A stretch of 64,000 nt of DNA from Promicromonospora sukumoe 327MFSha3.1 (GTDB lineage: Bacteria; Actinomycetota; Actinomycetes; Actinomycetales; Cellulomonadaceae). How positions within the stretch are numbered: the first letter of the stretch is position 1; each line of letters begins with the position of its first letter. Below, one piece after another: positions 31,697-40,103 of the stretch. The position numbers and the translations under genes are program-made. Where the stretch lies: NCBI RefSeq assembly GCF_000385135.1, contig NZ_ARQM01000002.1:62001-126000 (forward strand), written 5' to 3'. Below the pieces are notes generated by a model that was given only the letters and a program-made list of their open reading frames with translations, ran no database searches and was not told the origin of the DNA.

Positions 31697-32738
31697 CGCC
31701 ACCAGACCCTCCGGGCCGACCCCGGCCCGCGTGCTCCGGATCGGCGGCCTGCTCGCCCTCGCGGCCGTGGTGCTGCTCTTCCCGTCGCTGGCCCCCGACC
31801 CGTTCATCCTGTCCGTCGGCGTCGTGATCCTCAGCTACGCGGTGCTGGCCACCTCGTGGAACCTGGTCGGCGGGTTCACCGGCTACATCTCGCTGGGGCA
31901 CGCCGCCTACTCGGGCCTCGGCGGGTACGCCACGGCGCTGCTCATCCTGCGGTCCGGGCTGAACCCGTGGCTCGCGCTCCTGGTCGGCGCCCTGATCGTG
32001 GCGCTGATCGCGATCCCGGTCGGCATCGCGTCGCTTCGCGTGCGCGGCGCCTCGTTCGTGATCGTGTCCATCGCGCTGGTGCTCATCCTGCAGCTCACGT
32101 TCCAGAGCTGGCACACGTTCACCGGCGGCTCGGGCGGGCTGCGCGTGCCGCGCCCGTTCGGCCCCGACGTGCTGCGGCCCGAGCAGCACGAACGGTTCTT
32201 CTACCTGCACGCCGTGCTCCTGGCGCTGGCACTGCTGACCTGGTGGCTCATCGAGCGCTCCCGGCTGGGCGCCGGGCTCAAGGCGATCCGCGAGGACGAG
32301 GACAAGGCCCAGGCCCTCGGCGTGCCCACGTTCGCGTACAAGCTGATCGCCCTGGTGACGAGCGCGTTCTTCACCGCCCTGGGCGGCGGCCTGTACGCCC
32401 TGTGGTTCGGCTACCTCGACCCGATCTTCCAGTTCTCGATCCTGGTCGGCACCTACATGGTGCTGATGTCGCTGCTCGGCGGCGTGCGCAGCCTGTTCGG
32501 CCCGCTGCTCGGCGCCGTCGTCGTCGGGTACGCGGTCGAGGTGTTCAAGTCGCAGTACGGCGACACGCAGTTCCACCTGGTCGCCACGGGCATCCTGCTC
32601 GGCCTGGTGGTCCTGTTCATGCCCGACGGCGTCATCCCCGCGATCACCTCGTTCCTGAACCGGCGGCGCCGCGCGGCGTCGATCCGCGAGGTGACCGCCG
32701 AGGAGCTGGCCCGGCAGCGCGAGGAGGCGGCACGATGA
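31680..32738 (+). CDS. LIV-type ABC transporter permease, LivM-like
   Basis: A 352-residue permease. SWNLVGGFTGYISLGHAAYS is the conserved LivM motif, and GLKAIREDEDKAQALGVPTF is the coupling loop that contacts the ATPases. SLLGGVRSLFGPLLGAVVVG also matches the family. The C-terminus adds a charged cytoplasmic tail. It forms the second half of the membrane channel. The ATGA overlap with the following ATPase gene indicates translational coupling. Confidence 0.93.
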   Translation: MPNASSATRPSGPTPARVLRIGGLLALAAVVLLFPSLAPDPFILSVGVVILSYAVLATSWNLVGGFTGYISLGHAAYSGLGGYATALLILRSGLNPWLALLVGALIVALIAIPVGIASLRVRGASFVIVSIALVLILQLTFQSWHTFTGGSGGLRVPRPFGPDVLRPEQHERFFYLHAVLLALALLTWWLIERSRLGAGLKAIREDEDKAQALGVPTFAYKLIALVTSAFFTALGGGLYALWFGYLDPIFQFSILVGTYMVLMSLLGGVRSLFGPLLGAVVVGYAVEVFKSQYGDTQFHLVATGILLGLVVLFMPDGVIPAITSFLNRRRRAASIREVTAEELARQREEAAR

Positions 32739-33475
32739 GCACCACCGGCTCGGTGACGACCGAGGGGCTGACCAAGTCGTTCGGCGGCGTCCGCGCCGTC
32801 GACGGCGCCTCCGTGGCGTTCCACGACGGCGAGATCAACGCCCTGATCGGGCCCAACGGCTCGGGCAAGACGACGTTCTTCAACTGCGTGACCGGCATGA
32901 TCCGGCCCGACGCCGGGACCGTCGCCTACGCCGGCCGGGACGTCACGGGGCTCGCCCCGCACCGGATCGCCCGCTCCGGGATCGGCCGCAGCTTCCAGCT
33001 CTGCCGGGTCTTCCCGCGGCTGACCGTGCTGGAGAACGTGCTGGTCGCGGTGCAGCCGCACGGCCTGCTCCAGCGGCTGCGCGGCATGCGCAACCCGGAC
33101 GACGTCGCCCGGGCCCGCGAGCTGCTGGCCCGCGTCGGCATCGACCACCTGGAGCACGCCGAGGCGCGCGACATCTCCTACGGGCAGCAGAAGCTGCTCG
33201 AGCTCGCGGGGGTGCTCATGGGTGACCCGCACACGATCATGCTCGACGAGCCGGCCGGCGGCGTGAACCCGGCGCTCGTGGACCGCATCGCCGACCTGGT
33301 GCGCGAGCTCAACGCCGAGGGCCGCACCTTCATCATCGTGGAGCACAACATGGAGCTGGTCATGGGCCTGAGCGACCACGTGGTGGTGTTCGACCGGGGC
33401 CGGCCGATCGCGCAGGGCACCCCCGCCGTCGTGCAGGACGACCCGCAGGTCCTGGAGGCATACCTTGGCGTCTGA
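32735..33475 (+). CDS. LIV-type ABC transporter ATPase, LivG-like
   Basis: A 246-residue ATPase. ATG 32735 overlaps the upstream stop. Walker A is GPNGSGKTT, the signature region is ISYGQQKLLELAGVL (LivG-type SYGxQ variant) and Walker B is TIMLDEPAGGVNP. RSFQLCRVFPRLTVLENVLV is typical for LivG. It energises import by the two permeases together with the LivF-like protein. Confidence 0.95.
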   Translation: MSTTGSVTTEGLTKSFGGVRAVDGASVAFHDGEINALIGPNGSGKTTFFNCVTGMIRPDAGTVAYAGRDVTGLAPHRIARSGIGRSFQLCRVFPRLTVLENVLVAVQPHGLLQRLRGMRNPDDVARARELLARVGIDHLEHAEARDISYGQQKLLELAGVLMGDPHTIMLDEPAGGVNPALVDRIADLVRELNAEGRTFIIVEHNMELVMGLSDHVVVFDRGRPIAQGTPAVVQDDPQVLEAYLGV

Positions 33476-34211
33476 ACAGGAACCCTTGCTGCGCCTGACC
33501 GACGTCCAGGCCGGCTACGGCCGCGCCGCCCTCGTGCTGCGCGGGCTGTCCGTCACGGTCGCGCCCGGGAGCGTGGTCTGCCTGGTGGGGCCGAACGGCG
33601 CCGGCAAGTCCACGGTGCTCAAGGTGGCCAGCGGCATGCTCAAGCCGCGCGCCGGGCAGGTCGTGGTCGACGGCGTGGACGTCACCGGCCGCACGCCGCA
33701 GCAGCTCCTGGCCGCCGGGCTGTCGCACGTGCCGCAGGGGCACAGCGTGTTCCCCGAGATGACGGTGGCCGAGAACGTGCTGCTCGGCGCGTACACGGTG
33801 CGCGACCGCACGGAGATCGAGGCCCGCACGGACTTCGTGACCGGGCTGTTCCCGCTGGTCGGCGAGCGGTGGTCCGCCCTGGCGGGCGCGCTGTCGGGCG
33901 GGCAGCAGAAGCAGGTCGAGTTCGCCCGCTCGCTCATGGTGCGGCCCAAGGTGGTGCTGCTGGACGAGCCGTCCATGGGGCTCGACCCCAAGGCGACGGC
34001 GGTCGTGTTCGAGCAGGTGCAGCGCATGCGCGACGCCGGGACGGCGGTGCTGCTCGTGGAGCAGAACGCGCGGCGGGCGCTGGAGTCGGCCGACGTCGGC
34101 TGCGTGCTCGACCTCGGCCGCGTGCACATCACCGGCCCGGCCCCCGACCTCCTCGCGGACCCGCGGCTGGCCCAGCTCTACCTGGGCGGCCGCCCGAAGG
34201 AGGTCTCGTAG
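33465..34211 (+). CDS. LIV-type ABC transporter ATPase, LivF-like
   Basis: A 248-residue ATPase with Walker A GPNGAGKST, LSHVPQGHSVFPEMTVAENV, signature ALSGGQQKQVEFARSLM and Walker B VVLLDEPSMGLDP. The TTG start overlaps the LivG-like gene by 11 bases. It completes the five-component LIV-type importer. The following gene begins 68 bases later, probably in the same transcript. Confidence 0.95.
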   Translation: MASEQEPLLRLTDVQAGYGRAALVLRGLSVTVAPGSVVCLVGPNGAGKSTVLKVASGMLKPRAGQVVVDGVDVTGRTPQQLLAAGLSHVPQGHSVFPEMTVAENVLLGAYTVRDRTEIEARTDFVTGLFPLVGERWSALAGALSGGQQKQVEFARSLMVRPKVVLLDEPSMGLDPKATAVVFEQVQRMRDAGTAVLLVEQNARRALESADVGCVLDLGRVHITGPAPDLLADPRLAQLYLGGRPKEVS

Positions 34212-34279
34212 GACCTCTCGCCGGTCCAGCGGGGGCCTCACACGTGCACTGACTGCTGACCGTTCAAAGGAGAACCGTC

Positions 34280-35293
34280 ATGTCGCTCAGAACCATGCTC
34301 GGAAAGTCGTTCGGCGGTGCGGGACAGGTCGTGCTCGGCCTGGCGATCCTGGCCGCCCTGCTCGCCGGCCTGCACCTCGCTCCGGCGACGTCGGGCGCAC
34401 CCGCCCAGGCCGGCCCGCCGTCGTCCGCGGGCCGCGCCGACCCCTACCAGGACAAGGTGGCCGACTACGGCGTCTGCCGGGGCACGGACCCGGCCTGCTA
34501 CAACGACTGGGACCTGCCGCGCACCACGGACGGGCGGGTGCGGGTGCTGGTCTTCACGGCGACCGGCGTCTCGCGGCACGCCCACCTGGGGCCGCTGCTG
34601 CCCGCCGGGATGAACCCGCCGCTGACCTCGGCGCACGTGGCGCAGAACGCCGTCGTCCGCTGGGGGCAGGAGTACGGGTTCGAGGTGGACTGGACCGAGG
34701 ACGTGCGCCAGCTCGACTCCCCCGCCAGGCTCGCGCCGTACGACGCCGTGGTCTTCCTCAGCAACTCGCGCACCATGCTCGACGACGCCGCGCAGACCAC
34801 GCTGCTGCAGTACGTGCGCTCGGGCGGCGGCTTCGTGGCGGTGCACAACACGCTCGGCGCGATGTACCACTGGCCGTGGTTCCAGGGGCTGCTCGGCGGC
34901 GCCAACTTCTACGACCACGGGCCGCACCGCGACGGGCAGGTGCTCACGGTGAACCGCCGCGACGTCTCGACGAGGGACCTGCCGCGCCGGTGGGACTTCC
35001 GCGACGAGTGGTACAACCTCGAACCGTTCCCCACGGGCGTGCGGTTCCTCGCCGAGGTGGACACCGGCACGATCGGCTCCGGCACCGGGTTCAACGGCCA
35101 TCCCGGGCACGAGGGCGAGCACCCGGTGTCCTGGTGCCAGTACTACGACGGCGGCCGCGCCTGGGTCACGTCGCTCGGCCACGACCCGGCCGCGTGGACC
35201 GCGGACTCGTCGCTGCCCGGGGCCGACTCGTTCAAGACCCACGTGGTGGGCGGCATCCTCAGCGCGGCCGGCGAGCGACCGTTCTGCCGTTAG
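34280..35293 (+). CDS. secreted ThuA-domain protein
   Basis: A 337-residue exported protein. An N-terminal hydrophobic segment (VVLGLAILAALLAGLHLA) is a signal peptide or anchor. The ThuA-like domain covers residues about 80-330: VRVLVFTATGVSRHAHLGPL, YDAVVFLSNSRTMLDDAAQT, GGGFVAVHNTLGAMYHWPWF and GGRAWVTSLGHDPAAW. ThuA proteins have a glutamine-amidotransferase-like fold and are linked to trehalose/disaccharide and 3-keto-sugar breakdown. Location downstream of the transporter and upstream of an exported dehydrogenase suggests extracellular processing before uptake. AAAGGAGAA precedes the ATG. Confidence 0.88.
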   Translation: MSLRTMLGKSFGGAGQVVLGLAILAALLAGLHLAPATSGAPAQAGPPSSAGRADPYQDKVADYGVCRGTDPACYNDWDLPRTTDGRVRVLVFTATGVSRHAHLGPLLPAGMNPPLTSAHVAQNAVVRWGQEYGFEVDWTEDVRQLDSPARLAPYDAVVFLSNSRTMLDDAAQTTLLQYVRSGGGFVAVHNTLGAMYHWPWFQGLLGGANFYDHGPHRDGQVLTVNRRDVSTRDLPRRWDFRDEWYNLEPFPTGVRFLAEVDTGTIGSGTGFNGHPGHEGEHPVSWCQYYDGGRAWVTSLGHDPAAWTADSSLPGADSFKTHVVGGILSAAGERPFCR

Positions 35294-35294
35294 G

Positions 35295-35313
35295 GGTCTC
35301 GACAAGCTCGACC
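35295..35313 (+). repeat. solo copy of a dispersed 19-mer
   Basis: GGTCTCGACAAGCTCGACC directly after the ThuA stop matches one arm of the hairpin at 37691-37737 at 18 of 19 positions. It is likely a dispersed REP-like sequence. Confidence 0.6.
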
Positions 35314-35360
35314 TGCGATCCAGCACTCCGCAATGACGACGACGACATTCAGGAGGCACC

Positions 35361-37682
35361 ATGCGCACCAGACAGAGATGGCGGTCGGCGGTGGCGGCGG
35401 TGGCGATCACCGCCACCGCGCTGACCGGGCTGACGACGGCGGCCCTGGCCGCGGCCGCCCCGGTGGGCGACCCGATCGAGGACCCGGCGCCGGAGGAGAT
35501 CCAGTCCACGATCGGCCTGGTCCTCGAGGAGTACGCGCAGTTCCCGAAGACGGAGCCGATCCCGGCGCCCGTCGACCGGCGGCTGATGCGGCACGCGCGC
35601 ATCAACGGGATCGGTGAGCTGCCGGACGGTTCGGGCCGCACGTACGTGCCGGACCTCAACGGTCCGCTGTACCTCGTGGAGGACGGCGAGCCGCGGGTGT
35701 ACCTGGACGTGGCCGCGCGGTTCGCACCCGAGTTCTTCTCCGGGCGGGGCATGGGCAGCGGGTTCGGGTTCGCGGCGTTCCACCCGGACTTCGAGCACAA
35801 CGGCACGTTCTACACGGTGCACAGCGAGCGCCCCGGCAACGCCGGGCCGCCGTCTGACCCCACGACCTACCCGGCCCAGACGCCCACGTTCCTGCACGCG
35901 GTGGTGACCGAGTGGGTGGCCGACGACCCGGCTGCCGACGTGTTCTCGGGGACGAGCCGGGAGGTGATGCGCCTGGGCTTCGCGGGGCAGGTGCACGCGA
36001 TCCAGCAGATCGACTTCAACCCGACGGCGAAGCCCGGCGACGAGGACTACGGCCTCCTGTACCTCGCGGTGGGCGACGGCGGGATCGGCGTCGGCACGGG
36101 CGTGCCGCAGGAGCGGGACACCCCCGCGGGCAAGATCCTGCGGATCGACCCGGCGGGCACGAACGGGCCGGGCGGCACGTACGGCATCCCGGCGTCGAAC
36201 CCGTTCGTGGACACCCCGGGCACGCTGGGCGAGATCTACGCGATCGGCATGCGGGACCCGCACCGGTTCAGCTGGGACACGAAGACGGGCCGCATGTTCC
36301 TGGGCCACATCGGCGAGCACGCGATCGAGGCCGTCTACGACGTGCGCGCCGGGGACAACTTCGGCTGGGGCGACCGGGAGGGGAAGTACGTCTTCGACGC
36401 GTCCGACCGGTGCAACCTGTACCCGCTGCCGGAGGACGACGACGAGCTCGGCTTCACGTATCCCGTGGTGGCGTACGACCACGACCCGCCGCCCGGCTGG
36501 TCGTGCACGGCGGACAGCGGGTACGCGATCAGCGGCGGGTTCGTCTACCGCGGGCGCGACCTGCCGGCGCTGAACGGCAAGTACCTGTTCACGGACCTGG
36601 TCGAGGGGCGCGTGTTCTACGCCAAGGAGTCGCAGATGCGGCGCGGCAAGGCCGAGGCGCAGATGTACGAGCTCGCGCTGTACGACACCGACGGCACCCG
36701 CAAGCGGATGCCCGACTTCACGGGTGACGAGCGGGCCGACCTGCGCATGGGCCGCGACGCGGCGGGCGACCTGTACCTGGTGGCCAAGGCGAACGGCAAG
36801 ATCTGGAAGATCGTGGACACGGTGCACGCGCCGGTGCCGCAGGACGTGCCGCGCTCGCTGGAGAGGAACTCGGTGAGCTTCTACGACTTCGAGCACCCGT
36901 TCCAGCAGGACGGCGCCGTGGAGATCGACCGCGGCCTGTCCCGCACCTACCTCAACCTGGTCAACGGCGGGGAGGACATGCGGGTGGCCGACGGCGCCTA
37001 CCCGGGCAGCAACAACTCGATCCAGCTCGGCCAGGTCGACCCGCTGACGGCGGGCAACGACGACTGGAAGGCAGGCGTCTACAACGCCAACGGGGTGCCC
37101 ACCCTGTCGGCGTTCAACGGGGTGGACGGCGTGACGGTGATGGGCTGGGTCAAGATGACCGGCCAGAACCCGAGCCCGAACACCACCACCGCGAACCCGG
37201 ACGACTACTACAACGCCGTGGGTCTGGCGGGCCTGCTCAGCGGGGACTCCGACGGGCACGGCGTGCGCGCCCTGCTGGAGATCATCCAGGTGGACGGCGA
37301 GCTGCGGCTGGTCGCGCTGGGCCGGCGCATCGACGGCGGCGCGTCGCAGACCTTCGCCGCGCACGAGGACTGGCGCACCCTGCTGCCGCAGGACGAGTGG
37401 GTGCACCTGGCGGCGACGTTCGACTACACCACCGGAAAGATGGCCCTCTATCGCGACGGCGAACGGGTGCCGGGCTTCTACGTGGCGGACGGCGACCCGT
37501 GGCAGGTGGACGGCACCGGCACGTCGGCCACGACGCCGCGGGGCATCAAGATCGGCGGCAGCTTCCCGCAGGACACGCAGGAGCGGAACCCCTGCAACTG
37601 CCGCATGGACACGATCCAGCTCCTGGACCGCGCGATCACGCCGCGGGAGGTGGCGGCCCAGTACCGCCTCATGACCCGCTGA
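35361..37682 (+). CDS. secreted glucose/sorbosone-dehydrogenase-like protein with LamG-like domain
   Basis: A 773-residue exported protein with a Tat/Sec-like signal (RTRQRWRSAVAAVAITATAL). Residues about 60-490 form a PQQ-dependent sugar-dehydrogenase-like beta-propeller: FGFAAFHPDFEHNGTFYTVH, LLYLAVGDGGIGVGTG, PAGKILRIDP, IGMRDPHRFSWDTKTG and GGFVYRGRDLPALNGKYLF. Residues about 510-770 are a concanavalin/LamG-like domain (VTVMGWVKMTG, WVHLAATFDYTTGKMALYRD). Soluble PQQ dehydrogenases oxidise sugars outside the cytoplasm; the lectin-like tail may hold a glycan. It is the last gene of the LacI-controlled unit. The substrate is unknown. Confidence 0.88.
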   Translation: MRTRQRWRSAVAAVAITATALTGLTTAALAAAAPVGDPIEDPAPEEIQSTIGLVLEEYAQFPKTEPIPAPVDRRLMRHARINGIGELPDGSGRTYVPDLNGPLYLVEDGEPRVYLDVAARFAPEFFSGRGMGSGFGFAAFHPDFEHNGTFYTVHSERPGNAGPPSDPTTYPAQTPTFLHAVVTEWVADDPAADVFSGTSREVMRLGFAGQVHAIQQIDFNPTAKPGDEDYGLLYLAVGDGGIGVGTGVPQERDTPAGKILRIDPAGTNGPGGTYGIPASNPFVDTPGTLGEIYAIGMRDPHRFSWDTKTGRMFLGHIGEHAIEAVYDVRAGDNFGWGDREGKYVFDASDRCNLYPLPEDDDELGFTYPVVAYDHDPPPGWSCTADSGYAISGGFVYRGRDLPALNGKYLFTDLVEGRVFYAKESQMRRGKAEAQMYELALYDTDGTRKRMPDFTGDERADLRMGRDAAGDLYLVAKANGKIWKIVDTVHAPVPQDVPRSLERNSVSFYDFEHPFQQDGAVEIDRGLSRTYLNLVNGGEDMRVADGAYPGSNNSIQLGQVDPLTAGNDDWKAGVYNANGVPTLSAFNGVDGVTVMGWVKMTGQNPSPNTTTANPDDYYNAVGLAGLLSGDSDGHGVRALLEIIQVDGELRLVALGRRIDGGASQTFAAHEDWRTLLPQDEWVHLAATFDYTTGKMALYRDGERVPGFYVADGDPWQVDGTGTSATTPRGIKIGGSFPQDTQERNPCNCRMDTIQLLDRAITPREVAAQYRLMTR

Positions 37683-37690
37683 TCCCCGTC

Positions 37691-37737
37691 GGTCGAGCCT
37701 GTCGAGACCTCACAGGCAGGTCTCGACAGGCTCGACC
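37691..37737. repeat. 20-bp hairpin of a dispersed repeat
   Basis: GGTCGAGCCTGTCGAGACCT (37691-37710) is exactly complementary to 37718-37737 with a 7-base loop. It lies 9 bases after the dehydrogenase stop and probably terminates that operon. The right arm recurs as a solo copy at 35295. Confidence 0.9.
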
Positions 37738-37769
37738 AACGGTGGCTCCGCTCGCATAGCATGGCTTCC

Positions 37770-39539
37770 ATGGCTGCCGAGAAAGCGCTTACCGCCCCGA
37801 TCCGCATCGACAGCACCAAGCCCGCACGGTCGATCCTGCGGCTGCTCGCCCGGCGTCCCGGACGGATGGCGGTCGCCATCGCCGCATTCACCGTCAAAGA
37901 GATCCCGATGTGGTTCCTGCCCGTCGTCACCGCCGCCGTCATCGACATCGTGGCCACCGGCGGCGAGGTGCGCGACGTCCTGATCTGGTTCGCCGTAGCC
38001 GTCGCCCTGCTGCTGCAGAACTTCCCCAACCACCTCGTCTACACGCGCAACTTCATGACCGTCGTGCGCGACACCGGCGCCGGGCTGCGCAACGCGCTGG
38101 CCGCGCGCCTGCAGAGCCTGTCGATCGGCTACCACTCGCGCGCCAGCTCCTCGGTGGTGCAGTCCAAGGTGGTGCGCGACGTGGAGAACATCGAGGTGAT
38201 GCTCCAGCAGGTCACCCACCCGCTGCTGTCCTCGCTCATGGTGCTGGGCGGCGCGATCACCATGACCGCCCTGCGGGTGCCCGAGTTCCTGCCCGTCTAC
38301 CTGCTGGCCGTGCCGCTCGCGCTCGGGCTGCGCTGGGTCACGGCCCGGCGCTCGCGGGACCGCAACGAGAACTTCCGCCGCGAGGTCGAGGGCTTCGCGT
38401 CGCGCGTGGGCGAGATGGCCTCGCTCATCCCGATCACCCGCGCCCACGGCCTGGAGCAGACAGCGGTCACCCGCCTGGCCGCCGGGGCCGACGGCGTCCG
38501 CCGTGCCGGCCTGCACCTGGACATGCTCAACGGGCGCGTCGCGTCGCTGTCCTGGGTGACCATGCAGATCCTGGGCGTCACGTGCCTCGCGCTCGCCGCC
38601 GTCTTCTCCCTGACGGGGTTCCTGCCGGTCACCGCCGGCGAGGTGGTGCTGCTGTCCAGCTACTTCACGCTGCTCACCCAGGGGCTCACGCAGCTCCTGA
38701 TGCTCATCCCGGTCACGGCCCGCGGCATGGAGTCGGTGCGCTCCATCGCCGAGGTGCTGGAGGAGCCCGACCTGGAGGAGAACGAGGGCCGGGCCGCCGT
38801 CGACGCCGTGGGCGGCGAGCTCACGCTGGACCACGTGCACCACCGCTACGCCGGCGCCGACGGCGACGCCCTGGACGACGTGAACCTCACGATCCCCGCG
38901 GGCCAGACGGTCGCGTTCGTGGGCTCGTCCGGGTCGGGCAAGTCCACGCTGCTCAACCTGGTGCTCGGGTTCGTCCGGCCGACGTCGGGCCGCGTGCTCG
39001 TGGACGGCGTCGACGCGCAGGAGCTCGACCTGCGCACGGTGCGCCGGCACGTGTCGGTGGTGCCGCAGGAGTCGGTGCTCTTCGAGGGCACGATCCGCGA
39101 CAACGTCACCTACGGCCTCCCGGACGCGTCCGACGACGTGGTCCGCGCGGCGCTGCGGGACGCCAACGCGCTGGAGTTCGTCGAGGCGCAGCCGCAGGGC
39201 TGGGACACCGTGGTCGGCGAGCGCGGGGCGCGGCTGTCCGGCGGGCAGCGGCAGCGCATCGCGATCGCGCGGGCCCTGGTGCGCGACCCGCGCATCCTGC
39301 TGCTCGACGAGGCCACGAGCGCGCTCGACACCGAGTCGGAGACCCTGGTCAAGGAGGCCCTCGGCCGCCTGATGCGCGGCCGGACGACGCTGGTGGTCGC
39401 GCACCGCCTCTCCACGATCCGGCAGGCCGACCGCATCGTCGTCCTGGAGCACGGCCGGATCGTGGAACAGGGCACGCACGACCACCTGGTGACCCACGGC
39501 GGCCGCTACGCGCTGCTCCACGAGACCCAGGCGGGCTGA
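37770..39539 (+). CDS. ABC exporter, fused permease-ATPase
   Basis: A half-transporter of about 589 residues. Six transmembrane segments lie in residues 30-320, then an ATPase domain with Walker A GSSGSGKST, Q-loop VVPQESVLFEG, signature ARLSGGQRQRIAIARALV, Walker B ILLLDEATSALD and the H-loop VAHRLST. It acts as a homodimeric lipid- or drug-type exporter. ATG 37770 is preferred because a CATAGC -10-like box lies ten bases upstream, suggesting a leaderless mRNA; ATG 37761 is the alternative. Partner genes are lacking; the substrate is unknown. Confidence 0.93.
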   Translation: MAAEKALTAPIRIDSTKPARSILRLLARRPGRMAVAIAAFTVKEIPMWFLPVVTAAVIDIVATGGEVRDVLIWFAVAVALLLQNFPNHLVYTRNFMTVVRDTGAGLRNALAARLQSLSIGYHSRASSSVVQSKVVRDVENIEVMLQQVTHPLLSSLMVLGGAITMTALRVPEFLPVYLLAVPLALGLRWVTARRSRDRNENFRREVEGFASRVGEMASLIPITRAHGLEQTAVTRLAAGADGVRRAGLHLDMLNGRVASLSWVTMQILGVTCLALAAVFSLTGFLPVTAGEVVLLSSYFTLLTQGLTQLLMLIPVTARGMESVRSIAEVLEEPDLEENEGRAAVDAVGGELTLDHVHHRYAGADGDALDDVNLTIPAGQTVAFVGSSGSGKSTLLNLVLGFVRPTSGRVLVDGVDAQELDLRTVRRHVSVVPQESVLFEGTIRDNVTYGLPDASDDVVRAALRDANALEFVEAQPQGWDTVVGERGARLSGGQRQRIAIARALVRDPRILLLDEATSALDTESETLVKEALGRLMRGRTTLVVAHRLSTIRQADRIVVLEHGRIVEQGTHDHLVTHGGRYALLHETQAG

Positions 39540-39552
39540 AGAAGACCGCCGA

Positions 39553-40026
39553 TCAGGCCGCCGCGTCCCCCAGCGCACCCGGGCCGCGCACCAGGGCGAC
39601 CTCGTCGGGCTGCAGCTCGCGGCCGTCCTCCGTGAGGAACGCCAGGCGCACCGGCTCCGCCGTCGTCTCCTCGACGTAGACCACCGACGGCCCGAACCCT
39701 GAGGGCCGGTACTCGTCGCCCCACTCCACGAACGCCGCCAGCACGGTCTTGAGCTGGCCGCCGGCCTCGGTGAGCACGTACTCGTCGCGCTGCCGCTGAC
39801 CCGCGTCGCGGTACGGCCGGCGCTCCAGCACGCCGCCCTCGACCAGCGTCTCCAGCCGCGCGGTGAGCACGTCGGGGGCGATGCCCAGGCGCGCCCGGAA
39901 GTCGGCGAACCGCGTGACGCCGAAGAAGGCCTCGCGGACCACCAGGAGCGTCCACTTCTCCCCCAGGATCTCCAGGCTCCGGGCCACGGAGCAGCGGGCG
40001 TTGCGTTCGCGGGGCGTTGTGCTCAT
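39553..40026 (-). CDS. HxlR family winged-helix regulator
   Basis: A 157-residue regulator. The HxlR domain reads CSVARSLEILGEKWTLLVVR, EAFFGVTRFADFRARLGIAP, VLTARLETLVEGGVLERRPY. The conserved Cys near residue 12 is a redox sensor in some HxlR proteins. A C-terminal extension of about 45 residues is unassigned. It is divergent from an MFS/SDR operon across a 77-base region with two direct-repeat operator candidates, so it probably represses that operon. Confidence 0.92.
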   Translation of the reverse strand: MSTTPRERNARCSVARSLEILGEKWTLLVVREAFFGVTRFADFRARLGIAPDVLTARLETLVEGGVLERRPYRDAGQRQRDEYVLTEAGGQLKTVLAAFVEWGDEYRPSGFGPSVVYVEETTAEPVRLAFLTEDGRELQPDEVALVRGPGALGDAAA

Positions 40027-40043
40027 GCCCACATCCTACCTAG

Positions 40044-40083
40044 GTTGTGGATTCCAATCCAGGTGCTAAGTTGTGAATCCCAA
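40044..40083. promoter_or_regulatory. paired HxlR operator candidates
   Basis: GTTGTGGATTCCAA (40044-40057) and GTTGTGAATCCCAA (40070-40083) are identical at 12 of 14 positions and start 26 bases apart, in the divergent region between the HxlR gene and the MFS gene. The second also forms AGTT...AACT dyad symmetry. Confidence 0.6.
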
Positions 40084-40103
40084 CTCAGATGGGAGATCCC
40101 CCG

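Noticed and set aside
34280-35293. Glutamine amidotransferase
   Set aside because: The fold is related, but the nucleophilic Cys triad is absent and the sequence follows the ThuA pattern with an export signal.
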